In this document: one piece after another, positions 25,400-34,143 of the stretch | Numbering within the stretch: the first letter of the stretch is position 1 | How the letters are laid out: every line of letters starts with the position of its first letter | DNA from: Bacteroidota bacterium | GTDB lineage: Bacteria > Bacteroidota > Bacteroidia > Chitinophagales > Chitinophagaceae | Assembly (NCBI GenBank): GCA_018266455.1 | Contig: JAFEAJ010000004.1 | Span: 42,951 to 106,950, forward strand | Length of the DNA stretch: 64,000 nucleotides | Direction: 5' to 3' | Translations under genes and position numbers: made by a program | Notes under the pieces: model-generated | What the model was told of the DNA's origin: nothing | Databases searched by the model: none | Seen by the model: the letters and a program-made list of their open reading frames with translations, nothing else

Positions 25400-26080
25400 T
25401 TACTTCACTATGCCTAACCTTGCCAGGTATTTATCAATATCTGCCCCTTGCGGCGAGGTGGGGTACCTGTCTTTGATTTTTTGGTACAGTTCAATTGCTT
25501 CTTTGTTCTTTCCCATGCTTTCTAATAAATACCCAGCACGGAAAAGATATTCAGGTGAAAGCAGCTCATCCTGCTCAAAATAAGTCCCCGCCTTTTTGTA
25601 TTCATCAACCGCTTCTTCTTTTTTGCTCAGTTCAGAATAAGCATCGCCGAGCAAGCCATAAGCCCTTGCCTGCAATTGCTGTACAGGGGTAGAAAACGCT
25701 TTCAGGTATTTTACGGCGTTATTGAAATCGCCCAGTTTCAGGTAACAACTGCCAGCATAAAAAGCCGATAGGTTAGCTGCTTTTGTGCCGCCATATTTCG
25801 AAATTACTTTCACAAAACCGGCATTTACATTGTCGCCGTTCAATGCAAGCTTAACAGAGTCCATGCGGTAATATTCCTCAGCATGGAACATGGCTTCGCT
25901 AGCCTTTTGCTCCCTTGGCTCTACTATATAATTTTTATAGCCAAGATATCCTATGATCAGCACAACGACAACTGCTATGCCATAGCTGATGGCTTTACCT
26001 TTTTTTTGCCAGAACTGTTCAACTTCGGTCACTACATTTCTTTCTGTTTCAACATGAACATGTTTTTTGATCTCAGACAT
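25400..26080 (-). CDS. Membrane-anchored tetratricopeptide repeat protein
   Basis: 226 residues. One transmembrane segment (about 32-52, ISYGIAVVVVLIIGYLGYKNY) follows a charged cytosolic N-terminus. The periplasmic part holds several TPR units, including SAFYAGSCYLKLGDFNNAVKYLKAF, RAYGLLGDAYSELSKKEEAVDEYKKAG and YLFRAGYLLESMGKNKEAIELYQKIKDRYPTSPQG. The layout is like the YfgM/YfgC-associated TPR proteins that escort envelope proteins. Its partner here is unknown. It precedes ribH by about 80 bases on the same strand. Confidence 0.8.
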   Translation of the reverse strand: MSEIKKHVHVETERNVVTEVEQFWQKKGKAISYGIAVVVVLIIGYLGYKNYIVEPREQKASEAMFHAEEYYRMDSVKLALNGDNVNAGFVKVISKYGGTKAANLSAFYAGSCYLKLGDFNNAVKYLKAFSTPVQQLQARAYGLLGDAYSELSKKEEAVDEYKKAGTYFEQDELLSPEYLFRAGYLLESMGKNKEAIELYQKIKDRYPTSPQGADIDKYLARLGIVK

Positions 26081-26119
26081 TTTATTTTTTATTTGTTAGC
26101 TAAATCAGGTTTTAATTTT

Positions 26120-27115
26120 TCAATCGACAATAAAAGGGTAGTTCCTGTCGACATATACATCTTTAAGCACTTCGTCATTATCAGGCCAGGGGGAATCTTC
26201 TGCAAATTTTACTGATGCGGCAACAGTATCGCTTACTCTTTTGTTGATGGCATCAATTTCTTCCTGCCTGGCCAGGTTTTGCTTCAGGATGGTATCCAGG
26301 ACCTGTTGAATAGGGTCTCTCTGTTTATATTCTTCCACTTCTTCCTTCGTGCGGTATTTCTGCGGGTCAGAAATGGAATGGCCTTTATAACGGTAGGTTT
26401 TTATTTCCAGCAATGTGGGGCCGCCACCTTCTCTTGCTCTTTTCACTGCCCTGGCCACGCCTTCGTGAACGGCTTCTGCGCTCATGCCATCAATGGAATC
26501 GCCAGGCATTTCATAAGCATCGGCAAGCTTATAAATATCCACCACGTTTGAAGTCCTTTCTACAGAAGTGCCCATGGCGTAGTTGTTGTTTTCGCAAATA
26601 AATATCACCGGTAATTTCCATAGCATTGCCAGGTTAAAGGTTTCATGCAAAATGCCCTGCCTTGCTGCGCCGTCTCCAAAAAAAGTAAGCGACACATGAT
26701 CGGTGCCTTTGTATTTTTCTGCAAATGCAAGGCCTGCTCCTGTGCCAATCTGTGCGCCCACAATGCCATGCCCGCCGAAAAAATTCACCTCAACACCAAA
26801 AAAGTGCATGCTGCCTCCTTTGCCTTTAGCAGCTCCGGTTGCTTTGCCGTAAAGCTCGGCCATACAGGCATTGGCGCTAACCCCTTTTGCCAGGGCAAGG
26901 CCATGATCGCGGTAGCCGGTAACAAATTTGTCTTCAGGCTTTGTGGCCGTCATGCAGCCTGCTGCAATGGCTTCCTGGCCAATGTAAGCATGAAAGAAAC
27001 CGCGTATCTTCCCATCCATCTTGTATTTCTCTTCAGCCATCAGCTCAAACTGCCGGATCAGCTGCATCAGCTCGTACCAGTATAAATAAGTTTCCTTTGA
27101 AAATTTGGTGGCCAC
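26120..27115 (-). CDS. pdhA: Pyruvate dehydrogenase E1 component, alpha subunit
   Basis: 331 residues of a thiamine-diphosphate-dependent 2-oxo-acid dehydrogenase alpha subunit. The ThDP motif begins GDGAARQG and ends ENNNYAMGT. GFFHAYIGQEAIAAG at about 38-52 and the phosphorylation-loop-like KTYRYKGHSISDP are classical for PdhA. It decarboxylates pyruvate and feeds acetyl-CoA. The E1 beta and E2 genes are not adjacent. A charged C-terminal region follows. It is divergent from recF with a 287-base gap. A minus-strand TATCTTTG box is at 27137-27144. Confidence 0.93.
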   Translation of the reverse strand: MATKFSKETYLYWYELMQLIRQFELMAEEKYKMDGKIRGFFHAYIGQEAIAAGCMTATKPEDKFVTGYRDHGLALAKGVSANACMAELYGKATGAAKGKGGSMHFFGVEVNFFGGHGIVGAQIGTGAGLAFAEKYKGTDHVSLTFFGDGAARQGILHETFNLAMLWKLPVIFICENNNYAMGTSVERTSNVVDIYKLADAYEMPGDSIDGMSAEAVHEGVARAVKRAREGGGPTLLEIKTYRYKGHSISDPQKYRTKEEVEEYKQRDPIQQVLDTILKQNLARQEEIDAINKRVSDTVAASVKFAEDSPWPDNDEVLKDVYVDRNYPFIVD

Positions 27116-27402
27116 TTTAGCTAAAATTTAGGTTGGCAAAGATAAGGTGTTCAATGGAAATAAGGAAGGGAGATATTTCCCTGTAACTGGCCAGGCAACA
27201 ACTAATGGCCATCCTTTAGGCGATGCGCTTCTGCCGCTATAAAATTTGAAATTTGCCATTTTCAATTGCTACTGCGCGGCAAAGCCGGCGCGGCATAAGG
27301 GAACAGTTTATTCTTTTTCGAAGCAGGGCTTCGAGGAATCAAACCACATAAGATTAAAGAGATGAGGCAGCATTCTTTTATCTTGCAATTTTATTTTGCC
27401 AG

Positions 27403-28509
27403 TTGTTCCGCCTAACAAACATATCGGTTTACCAATTTAAGAATTACCTGCATTCGTCATTTTCTTTTAATGAACGGATAATCGGCGTTTGCGGGAATAA
27501 CGGCGTTGGCAAAACGAACCTGCTGGATGCTATTTATTATCTCTGTTTCACAAAAAGCTATTTCACTAAATCAGATGCCCAGAATGTGCGCTATGGTGCG
27601 CAAGGTTTCAGGATCGAAGGAGAATTTGAGGTGAATGATGAATGTGAAAAAGCTGTTTGCATTTTGCGGGAAACAGGAAAGAAAGAATTTTTTTGGCATG
27701 AAGCGCTTTATGAAAAATTTTCTGCGCACATTGGAAAGCTTCCCTGCGTTATCATTGCGCCGGATGATGTGCAGATAATCACCGCTGGAAGCGAAGAAAG
27801 AAGAAGGTTTATTGATGCACTGCTTTGCCAGCTCGATGCAAAATACCTGCAGAGCCTAATGGATTATAATAGAACATTACAGCAGAGGAACAGCTTGCTG
27901 AAAGCTCTTGCAGAAAGAAAACAGCACGATCATCATTTGCTGGATGTATATGACGAACAGCTTGTGAAAACGGGCACCTATGTTTTTGAAGAAAGAAAAA
28001 GATTTTCTGAGAACTTATTGCCGTTAGTGAAAAAATTTTATGTGGAGATTGCAGGCGCAGATGAGCCGGTAGATATAAAATATGAAAGCCAGGCGCTCAG
28101 TTCATCATTTGAAAACCTGTTGAAACAGTTCCGCGAAAAGGACCTGATGCTCCAGCGCAGCAGCATTGGCGTTCATAAAGATGATATCGACATTTCAATG
28201 AACGGGCAATCGTTCAAATCTTTTGCATCGCAAGGCCAAAGAAAAAGCCTGCTCTTTGCCCTGAAGCTTGCAGAGTTTGAAATATTAAAAAATGAAAAAG
28301 GCTTTGCGCCGCTTTTGCTGTTAGATGATGTGTTTGAAAAATTAGATGAAAGCCGCATGCAGAACCTGCTCCGCCGGGCTTGCATTGAAAACAGCGGGCA
28401 GGTTTTTATTACTGACACTCATGGCGAAAGAATTAAAAGCCATTTTGAAAGATTATCGATAAAATATCAATTGATAGACCTCTATGCATCAGGCAGCTTA
28501 ACGCTATAA
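27403..28509 (+). CDS. recF: DNA replication and repair protein RecF
   Basis: 368 residues of an SMC-like ATPase that loads RecA onto gapped DNA with RecO and RecR. Walker A is GNNGVGKT at 31-38, the ABC signature is ASQGQRKSLLFALKLAEF (about 275-292) and Walker B is LLLLDDVFEKLDE. No in-frame ATG exists between the upstream stop (27355) and the conserved N-terminus. TTG at 27403 (MFRLTNISVYQFKNY) is therefore the best start. A DUF721 (DciA-like) gene follows about 95 bases downstream, matching the replication and repair neighbourhood found in many bacteria. Confidence 0.92.
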   Translation: MFRLTNISVYQFKNYLHSSFSFNERIIGVCGNNGVGKTNLLDAIYYLCFTKSYFTKSDAQNVRYGAQGFRIEGEFEVNDECEKAVCILRETGKKEFFWHEALYEKFSAHIGKLPCVIIAPDDVQIITAGSEERRRFIDALLCQLDAKYLQSLMDYNRTLQQRNSLLKALAERKQHDHHLLDVYDEQLVKTGTYVFEERKRFSENLLPLVKKFYVEIAGADEPVDIKYESQALSSSFENLLKQFREKDLMLQRSSIGVHKDDIDISMNGQSFKSFASQGQRKSLLFALKLAEFEILKNEKGFAPLLLLDDVFEKLDESRMQNLLRRACIENSGQVFITDTHGERIKSHFERLSIKYQLIDLYASGSLTL

Positions 28510-28529
28510 TAAGTTTTATGGTTGAACCT

Positions 28530-28555
28530 GTGGCAGCCTGGCGCCTGGCTGCCAC
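28530..28555. repeat. Perfect 9-bp inverted repeat between recF and the DUF721 gene
   Basis: GTGGCAGCC, 8-base loop TGGCGCCT, GGCTGCCAC. The loop is also near-palindromic. There is no T-run, so it is not a standard terminator. It may be an attenuator, a processing hairpin or a short palindromic repeat. Confidence 0.5.
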
Positions 28556-28603
28556 CTGAAAACTGCTAACCGCAAATTGCCAACTGCTAACTATCTTTGG
28601 CAG

Positions 28604-28885
28604 ATGGGCGAATATTCGATGGCAGATGCCATGAAACATTTTTTGAAACAAAGCCGTATTAAAGGCTACATCCAGGCTTTCCAGGTTGAAGAAGCATGGG
28701 AAAAGATCATGGGGAAAACAATCGCCAAGTACACTGATAAGATCCACATTCACGGGCAGGTTTTATATATTACTACAACAGTTGCACCACTAAAAAACGA
28801 GCTGATGTACCAGAAAGAAAAGATCCTTGAAAGGGTGAACGAAGCGCTGGGAGAAAAAGTGGTAAAGGAAGTGGTGATCAAATAA
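28604..28885 (+). CDS. DUF721 domain protein (DciA-like)
   Basis: 93 residues from ATG at 28604 (MGEYSMADAM); an alternative ATG is at 28619. The DUF721 pattern is VEEAWEKIMGKTIAKYTDKIHIHGQVLYI followed by LKNELMYQKEKILERVNEALGEKVVKEVVI. DUF721 proteins include DciA, the helicase operator that loads DnaB in bacteria without DnaC. Here only the short DUF721 core is present. The position next to recF is typical. It probably acts in replication, inferred from family and context. Confidence 0.82.
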   Translation: MGEYSMADAMKHFLKQSRIKGYIQAFQVEEAWEKIMGKTIAKYTDKIHIHGQVLYITTTVAPLKNELMYQKEKILERVNEALGEKVVKEVVIK

Positions 28886-28992
28886 TCAGATTGGCGCAGG
28901 GCCTGAAAAATAAGTGGTATTGCTTTAGTGCTGCCATCTATTCCTGTGCCTTCACAAATCTCTTTAATTTTTCGTCAAGAATTGGCTATCGA

Positions 28993-30123
28993 TCATTTTT
29001 CCGGCAATTCATTCATCGCTAAAATTGCTTTATCAAAATCAGCGCCGGCCCATTTGTCGGCTACAGTAGCACCCTTAATGAGATATAAAGTAGGGTTCAC
29101 CCTCGCTGCTGTTTTTATAGCTGTGGCATCGCATTTTAGCAACTGAATGCCTTCAACCAAATTGTTTCTTTGAATGAATGCTAACATGTGGCCTTCATCA
29201 GCAGTAATAAAATAAACGGGAACATGTTTTGATTTTGCAAAAGTATAGATAGCAGCAAATTCTTTGTTCCATGAAGGGTTGGGATCAGCAAGCTCTTTTA
29301 CAAACACAAATAATTTAAATCCTTTTTGTTCAAGAATTTCCTGCGTACTGTCTGCCCCTGATAAGGTGATCAGGTTAAAATCTTTAATAGAAGGCTCGGC
29401 GTTCCCTTTTCTTATCAGTTTGTCATAGCGTTTCACAAACTTGTAGGTGCTGTCAAAATCTTTGGGGAAATCATCTGCGGTAAATTCAATTTTCTCCCCG
29501 TTTTTATTATACACAAAAGTAATTATGGTGCTGTCGGGTATTGCTCCGGGCGGCGGTTTCATGCCTTCCAGTATATTAACCCCAACTTGATAAGGCATGC
29601 AGTCTATGGCGGGCAAATGCTGCAGCACAAACCATTGAAATGAAAATGAAACTATGGTGGCAAAGATCAAAATGGCAATGCTGGGCACCTGCGGCAAAAT
29701 GGGCTTGATTTTATTCCTGTTTGCAAAAAGAAAAAGTATCAGCGCCAGCAACACGACATCTTTGGTGAAGGATTCGCCGGCAGTTAGGGGGATGCAATTG
29801 CCAAAGCACCCGCATTCTTTCACCTTGCCTGTCAGGTAGGCATACCCGGTAAGAAAGGTAAAAAAAATGATGAGCAGCAATAACAACCAGCTGAACAGCC
29901 TCATTCTCCATCCGAGCAAAATGGCCACCCCGGCAATGATCTCGAACACGATCATGATCACAGAAAATGCAAGCGTAAAATTATCCAGCAGGTGAAAATT
30001 CCATACTTCAAAAAATTCCTGCATTTTGTAGCTCAACCCCAGCGGGTCATTTGCTTTTATCAGGCCGGAGAAAATAAAAAGAAGGCCAACGAGAAACCGG
30101 CTAACGCCTATAAAAAGTTTCAT
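28993..30123 (-). CDS. BT_3928-type DoxX membrane protein with a C-terminal soluble domain
   Basis: 376 residues. The first half has four or five membrane spans with the DoxX-like pattern SRFLVGLLFIFSGLIKANDPLGLSYKMQEFFEVW and FLTGYAYLTGKVKECGCFGNCIPL. Its cysteines (CGCFGNC) recall the MauE/methylamine-use redox family. The second half is extracytoplasmic. It contains TFAKSKHVPVYFITADE and a thioredoxin-like ending (VNPTLYLIKGATVADKWAGADFDKAI), suggesting a redox role, but there is no obvious CxxC there. The exact function is unknown; this is a conserved Bacteroidota protein. It lies 32 bases downstream of the DUF1599 gene, probably in one operon. Confidence 0.75.
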   Translation of the reverse strand: MKLFIGVSRFLVGLLFIFSGLIKANDPLGLSYKMQEFFEVWNFHLLDNFTLAFSVIMIVFEIIAGVAILLGWRMRLFSWLLLLLIIFFTFLTGYAYLTGKVKECGCFGNCIPLTAGESFTKDVVLLALILFLFANRNKIKPILPQVPSIAILIFATIVSFSFQWFVLQHLPAIDCMPYQVGVNILEGMKPPPGAIPDSTIITFVYNKNGEKIEFTADDFPKDFDSTYKFVKRYDKLIRKGNAEPSIKDFNLITLSGADSTQEILEQKGFKLFVFVKELADPNPSWNKEFAAIYTFAKSKHVPVYFITADEGHMLAFIQRNNLVEGIQLLKCDATAIKTAARVNPTLYLIKGATVADKWAGADFDKAILAMNELPEK

Positions 30124-30155
30124 GGTGAATCAGTTGAATCATTTTAATCAGAAGT

Positions 30156-30701
30156 TTAATGCGTTCCTTCTCCAATCAATATCAACGCGAAGAGAGAATA
30201 ATTAATGATATCGATGAGATTGGAGCCGATCCCTTCACTAATCAAAGTCTTTCCATCATTAGCAATAATTTGCCTGGTGCGCAGCAGTTTCATCAATATG
30301 AGGTCTACAAAACTTTCCTGGCTCATATCGCGCCAGGCTTCGCCGTAATCATGGTTTTTGTCTTGCATTGTTTCTTTAGCAACCGCAATTTTTTTGTCGA
30401 ACAATCTTTCAGCTTCAGCTAATGGCAAATCTTCAACTGCCTCATTATTTATGTCCAGTTGTATCAGCCCGATCAGCCCGTAATTCACCATACCTTTAAA
30501 CTCGCTGGCAACATCATCGCCAATGCGCTGCGTTTTTATTTGCTGAATATTTTTAATGCGCTGTGCCTTGATGAATATCTGATCAGCAATCGAAATTTGC
30601 CTCAGCACGCGCCACGATGTGCCATAATCTTTTGTTTTCTTTATAAAAATTTCTTTGCACGATTGAACCGCTGCCTCATACTGCTTGTCGGTTGCTGCCA
30701 T
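30156..30701 (-). CDS. DUF1599 domain protein
   Basis: 181 residues from ATG at 30701 (MAATDKQYEAAV); longer starts read into the divergent folP region and are unlikely. It consists of two related halves. The first is KEIFIKKTKDYGTSWRVLRQISIADQIFIKAQRIKNIQ and the second is KETMQDKNHDYGEAWRDMSQESFVDLILMKLLRTRQI, each with an (E)xxxxKNxDYGxxWR pattern. DUF1599 is a nucleotide-modification-associated family in Bacteroidota and phages, and its activity is not firmly known. It is divergent from folP with only 67 bases between the starts. A minus-strand TACATTTG box is at 30747-30754. Confidence 0.82.
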   Translation of the reverse strand: MAATDKQYEAAVQSCKEIFIKKTKDYGTSWRVLRQISIADQIFIKAQRIKNIQQIKTQRIGDDVASEFKGMVNYGLIGLIQLDINNEAVEDLPLAEAERLFDKKIAVAKETMQDKNHDYGEAWRDMSQESFVDLILMKLLRTRQIIANDGKTLISEGIGSNLIDIINYSLFALILIGEGTH

Positions 30702-30768
30702 TGCTTTAATTTGTGCTGCTTTCAATTTTATTAATGAATTTTGCGCCAAATGTAAAGATAACATACCA

Positions 30769-31596
30769 ATGTTCACGCTCAATTGCAATGGCAAATTATT
30801 AACGGTTAAAAGCCCGCTGGTTATGGGGGCCATCAACATCACACCAGATTCGTTTTATGAAGGCAGCCGTTTTATGAACAGCGATGCTGTTTTGCGCCAG
30901 GCAGAAAAAATGCTGGAGGAAGGCGCAGATATATTAGACATCGGGGGACAAAGCACCAGGCCTGGCAGTACTCCATTAAACGATGAAGAAGAATTGAAAA
31001 GAATAATTGGGCCGGTTATGTTGTTGCACGAAAAATTTCCGGGCGCTATTATTTCAGTGGATACATACCATTCAAAAGTGGCCACAGAAACAGTAGCAGC
31101 GGGCGCGTCGATGGTAAACGATATCAGTGCCGGAAATATGGACAATAAAATGCTGGGCACTGTTGCCAAATTGCATGTGCCTTATATCTGCATGCACATG
31201 CAGGGAACACCACAAACCATGCAAAAAGAACCTCATTATGAAAACGCAACAAAAGAAGTGCTCGATTTTTTTATTGCAAAAATTGATGCTTGCAAAAAAG
31301 CCGGCGTGCATGATGTGATCATTGACCCAGGCTTTGGTTTCGGGAAAACCATTGCACATAATTTTGAGTTGCTGAGAAACCTTTCTGTGTTCAGCATGAT
31401 GGAAAGGCCTTTGCTGGTTGGCCTTTCGCGCAAATCAACAATTTATAAACTCCTTGGCATTAGTGCAAGCGAAGCATTGAATGGCACAACAGTAATGAAT
31501 ACGATTGCGCTGATCAATGGCGCAAACATCCTTCGCGTACATGATGTAAAGGAAGCGAAAGAAGCGGTGAAGTTGGTCGCAGCAATGAATAATTAA
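30769..31596 (+). CDS. folP: Dihydropteroate synthase
   Basis: 275 residues from ATG at 30769 (MFTLNCNGK). The TIM-barrel folate enzyme joins pABA to the pterin pyrophosphate. Motifs are MGAINITPDSFYEGS (pterin loop), DILDIGGQSTRPGS, ISVDTYHSKVA, DPGFGFGKTIAHN and GLSRKSTIYKLLG. All sulfonamide-target residues appear normal in outline. It may be co-transcribed with the DUF5009 gene 53 bases downstream. The neighbouring DUF1599 gene is divergent. Confidence 0.94.
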   Translation: MFTLNCNGKLLTVKSPLVMGAINITPDSFYEGSRFMNSDAVLRQAEKMLEEGADILDIGGQSTRPGSTPLNDEEELKRIIGPVMLLHEKFPGAIISVDTYHSKVATETVAAGASMVNDISAGNMDNKMLGTVAKLHVPYICMHMQGTPQTMQKEPHYENATKEVLDFFIAKIDACKKAGVHDVIIDPGFGFGKTIAHNFELLRNLSVFSMMERPLLVGLSRKSTIYKLLGISASEALNGTTVMNTIALINGANILRVHDVKEAKEAVKLVAAMNN

Positions 31597-31649
31597 CAGA
31601 GTATGCTTTATTGATTATTCGTTTACCTTTAACAGAATAAGTTTTATTC

Positions 31650-32849
31650 ATGCTTAAACTTCCAAAACGGCTGCAGTCCATTGATGTGTTCCGTGCAGTG
31701 ACCATGCTGCTGATGATTTTTGTGAACGATCTCTGGTCTGATAAAGACGTTCCCCGGTGGCTGGAGCATGCAGCCAAAATGGAAGATGCGCTCGATTTTT
31801 CTGATATTATATTTCCTGCTTTTCTTTTTATAGTAGGCTTATCCATACCGCTTGCCATTTCTGCAAGGATAGAGAGAGGCGCTTCTGATAGTGAAATTAT
31901 GGCGCATATTACCGGCAGAGGAATTGCGCTGCTGGTCATGGGCTTTTTTCACGTGAACCTAGAAAACTATGATAAAGTTGGGGCGCTTGTGCCAAAGCCT
32001 TATTGGCAGTTGCTCATTACCCTTGGTTTTTTTCTGATCTGGATGGACTATTCACCGAAAATGAAAAAAACCAGAAAGCAGTTTTCGCAGGTAGCAGGTA
32101 TTTTGATCCTTGTGGTAATGGCTGTTTTTTATCGTGGTTTGCGCCAGGGCCATCCTGTTTGGATGAGGCCACAATGGTGGGGCATCCTGGGCCTTATCGG
32201 TTGGGCATACCTGTTAGCAGCCTTCATCTGCCTGTTCGCAAAAAATAAAACTTCAGTATTAATTATCGCTTTGGTTTCTTTTTTGTTTTTTGACATTTGC
32301 TTCAACGCGGGTTGGCTTGATTTTTTGAAACCTGCCAGCAAATATATCTGGATTGTTGGCAACGGCTCCATGCCGGCGCTTACCATGGCAGGTGCATTGG
32401 TTTCCTGTTTGTACAAAAAATTTTATGAAGAAGGTAAGCAGGAAAAAATATGGGCAGTATTTTCAGTTGTTGCTTTGGCCATGCTGGCCTGCGGCTTTAT
32501 GGTGCGCCACAGCCTGGGTGGGATTTCTAAAATCAGGGCCACGCCATCTTGGGTAATGATCTGCACCTGTATCAACATTTTTGCTTTTATGTTTTTTATG
32601 TATGTCGTGGATATCAAGCAAAAACAGCACTGGTTTAAAACGATCAAACCTGCCGGCACCAGCACGCTGACAGCTTACCTGCTGCCTTATCTTCATTATG
32701 CTATTTACAACATTTTTTATCCTGCAATGGTATTGCCGCTTTTTTGGCGAACAGGCATTGTGGGCATTGTCAAATCATTTTTATATGCATGGGCCATTGT
32801 AATGATAACAGGCCTCCTGGAGAAAAAGAGAATCAGGTTGAAAATCTGA
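31650..32849 (+). CDS. DUF5009 multi-spanning membrane protein (acyltransferase-like)
   Basis: 399 residues, about ten membrane spans. The N-terminus QSIDVFRAVTMLLMIFVNDLWSDKD..PRWLEHA, followed by DFSDIIFPAFLFIVGLSIPLAI, is typical of DUF5009 and heparan-alpha-glucosaminide N-acetyltransferase (NagX/HGSNAT) relatives. These carry acetyl groups across the membrane to sugars. The substrate is not known here. The amino-sugar genes at the window start are far away, so no link is claimed. It follows folP in the same direction. Confidence 0.78.
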   Translation: MLKLPKRLQSIDVFRAVTMLLMIFVNDLWSDKDVPRWLEHAAKMEDALDFSDIIFPAFLFIVGLSIPLAISARIERGASDSEIMAHITGRGIALLVMGFFHVNLENYDKVGALVPKPYWQLLITLGFFLIWMDYSPKMKKTRKQFSQVAGILILVVMAVFYRGLRQGHPVWMRPQWWGILGLIGWAYLLAAFICLFAKNKTSVLIIALVSFLFFDICFNAGWLDFLKPASKYIWIVGNGSMPALTMAGALVSCLYKKFYEEGKQEKIWAVFSVVALAMLACGFMVRHSLGGISKIRATPSWVMICTCINIFAFMFFMYVVDIKQKQHWFKTIKPAGTSTLTAYLLPYLHYAIYNIFYPAMVLPLFWRTGIVGIVKSFLYAWAIVMITGLLEKKRIRLKI

Positions 32850-32954
32850 TTTCAGACCTGTCAGGGCGAACAATTTGTTAATTAAACCATTGCCTGGATC
32901 AGCGGAAAAAGATTTGTTTTGAATACCTTCCCGTATATTTTCAATACTCAACTC

Positions 32955-34094
32955 ATGTACCAGCTATCCGTTTGGGAAAAAGAAAGTTTCCTGGCACATA
33001 AAGATGTGATTATTGCAGGTAGCGGCTTTGTTGGCTTGTGGTGCGCTTATTACCTCAAAAAAAAATGCCCAAAAATGTCTATTGCCATTATCGACAGGGG
33101 CATTATACCAACTGGCGCCAGCACACGCAATGCAGGTTTTGCATGCTTTGGCAGTGTTACCGAATTGATGGCCGACTCGGCAAAATCAGGCGAGGAAAAA
33201 ATGCTGCAGCTTGTGGAAATGCGCTATAAAGGGCTGAAGAAAATCAGGAAAGTTTTTAAATCAAAAGAAATCGGGTATGAAGGGCATGGAGGGTATGAAC
33301 TGATAGCAGGCATCCAGGGGCACGGGGCGAATGCACTTCGCAGCCAAATTGACGTACTGAACCATAAACTCAGAAAGATTACTAAAAAAGAAAAAACATT
33401 TTATTTAAATGATGAAAAAATAAGCGAATTCGGTTTTGCCCATGTTCATCATTTAATTGAAAACAGGATGGAAGGGCAACTGCATTCAGGCAAATTATGC
33501 CAGGCATTGCTGCATCTTGCGCAATCAATGGGCGTAACCGTCCTGAATGCAATTGAAATAAAAAGTTTTGAAAAGATCAATTCAAGAATCATCCTTCAAA
33601 CCAATCAGGCTTTCAGCCTGTCAGCCGGTAATTTCCTAATCTGCACCAATGCATTTGCAAAACAACTTCTGCCTCAACTTGAGGTGGAGCCTGCCCGCGG
33701 GCAGGTTTTGGTCACTTCGGAAATACAAGGCTTGCCGTGGAAAGGCACTTTCCATTACGATGAAGGCTTTTATTATTTCCGCAACCTTGGCAATCGCGTG
33801 CTGCTTGGTGGTGCACGCAACAAAGCGTTTGATGAAGAGCGCACTTATGACATGTCTACTTCTGAAAAAATCCAGCAGGAGCTCGAGCATTTCCTTCATG
33901 AAAAAATTTTGCCGGGAAAACCTTTTAGTATTGAATATCGATGGAGCGGGATCATGGGGGTTGGCACTGAAAAGATGCCTATTATAAAAGAAATACAGGA
34001 AAATATCTATTGTGCAGTGAGAATGGGGGGCATGGGCGTTGCATTAGCTCCAGTCATTGGAGAAGATGTTGCAAAAAAAATAACGGGCAGATAG
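32955..34094 (+). CDS. FAD-dependent oxidoreductase (DAO family)
   Basis: 379 residues from ATG at 32955 (MYQLSVWEK); an upstream TTG is less likely. The N-terminal dinucleotide motif is IIAGSGFVGLWCAYYL, followed by IIDRGIIPTGASTRNAGFACFG. The C-terminal FAD contact MGGMGVALAPVIGEDVA is also DAO-like (glycine/sarcosine oxidase group). The substrate is probably an amine or amino acid, but it is not determined. No membrane segment or signal is present. It is convergent with the M43 protease gene. Confidence 0.85.
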   Translation: MYQLSVWEKESFLAHKDVIIAGSGFVGLWCAYYLKKKCPKMSIAIIDRGIIPTGASTRNAGFACFGSVTELMADSAKSGEEKMLQLVEMRYKGLKKIRKVFKSKEIGYEGHGGYELIAGIQGHGANALRSQIDVLNHKLRKITKKEKTFYLNDEKISEFGFAHVHHLIENRMEGQLHSGKLCQALLHLAQSMGVTVLNAIEIKSFEKINSRIILQTNQAFSLSAGNFLICTNAFAKQLLPQLEVEPARGQVLVTSEIQGLPWKGTFHYDEGFYYFRNLGNRVLLGGARNKAFDEERTYDMSTSEKIQQELEHFLHEKILPGKPFSIEYRWSGIMGVGTEKMPIIKEIQENIYCAVRMGGMGVALAPVIGEDVAKKITGR

Positions 34095-34143
34095 CGTACT
34101 GTTCGCTGCACCTGGCGCTTCTGAAATTGCATCAAGCCAAGTG

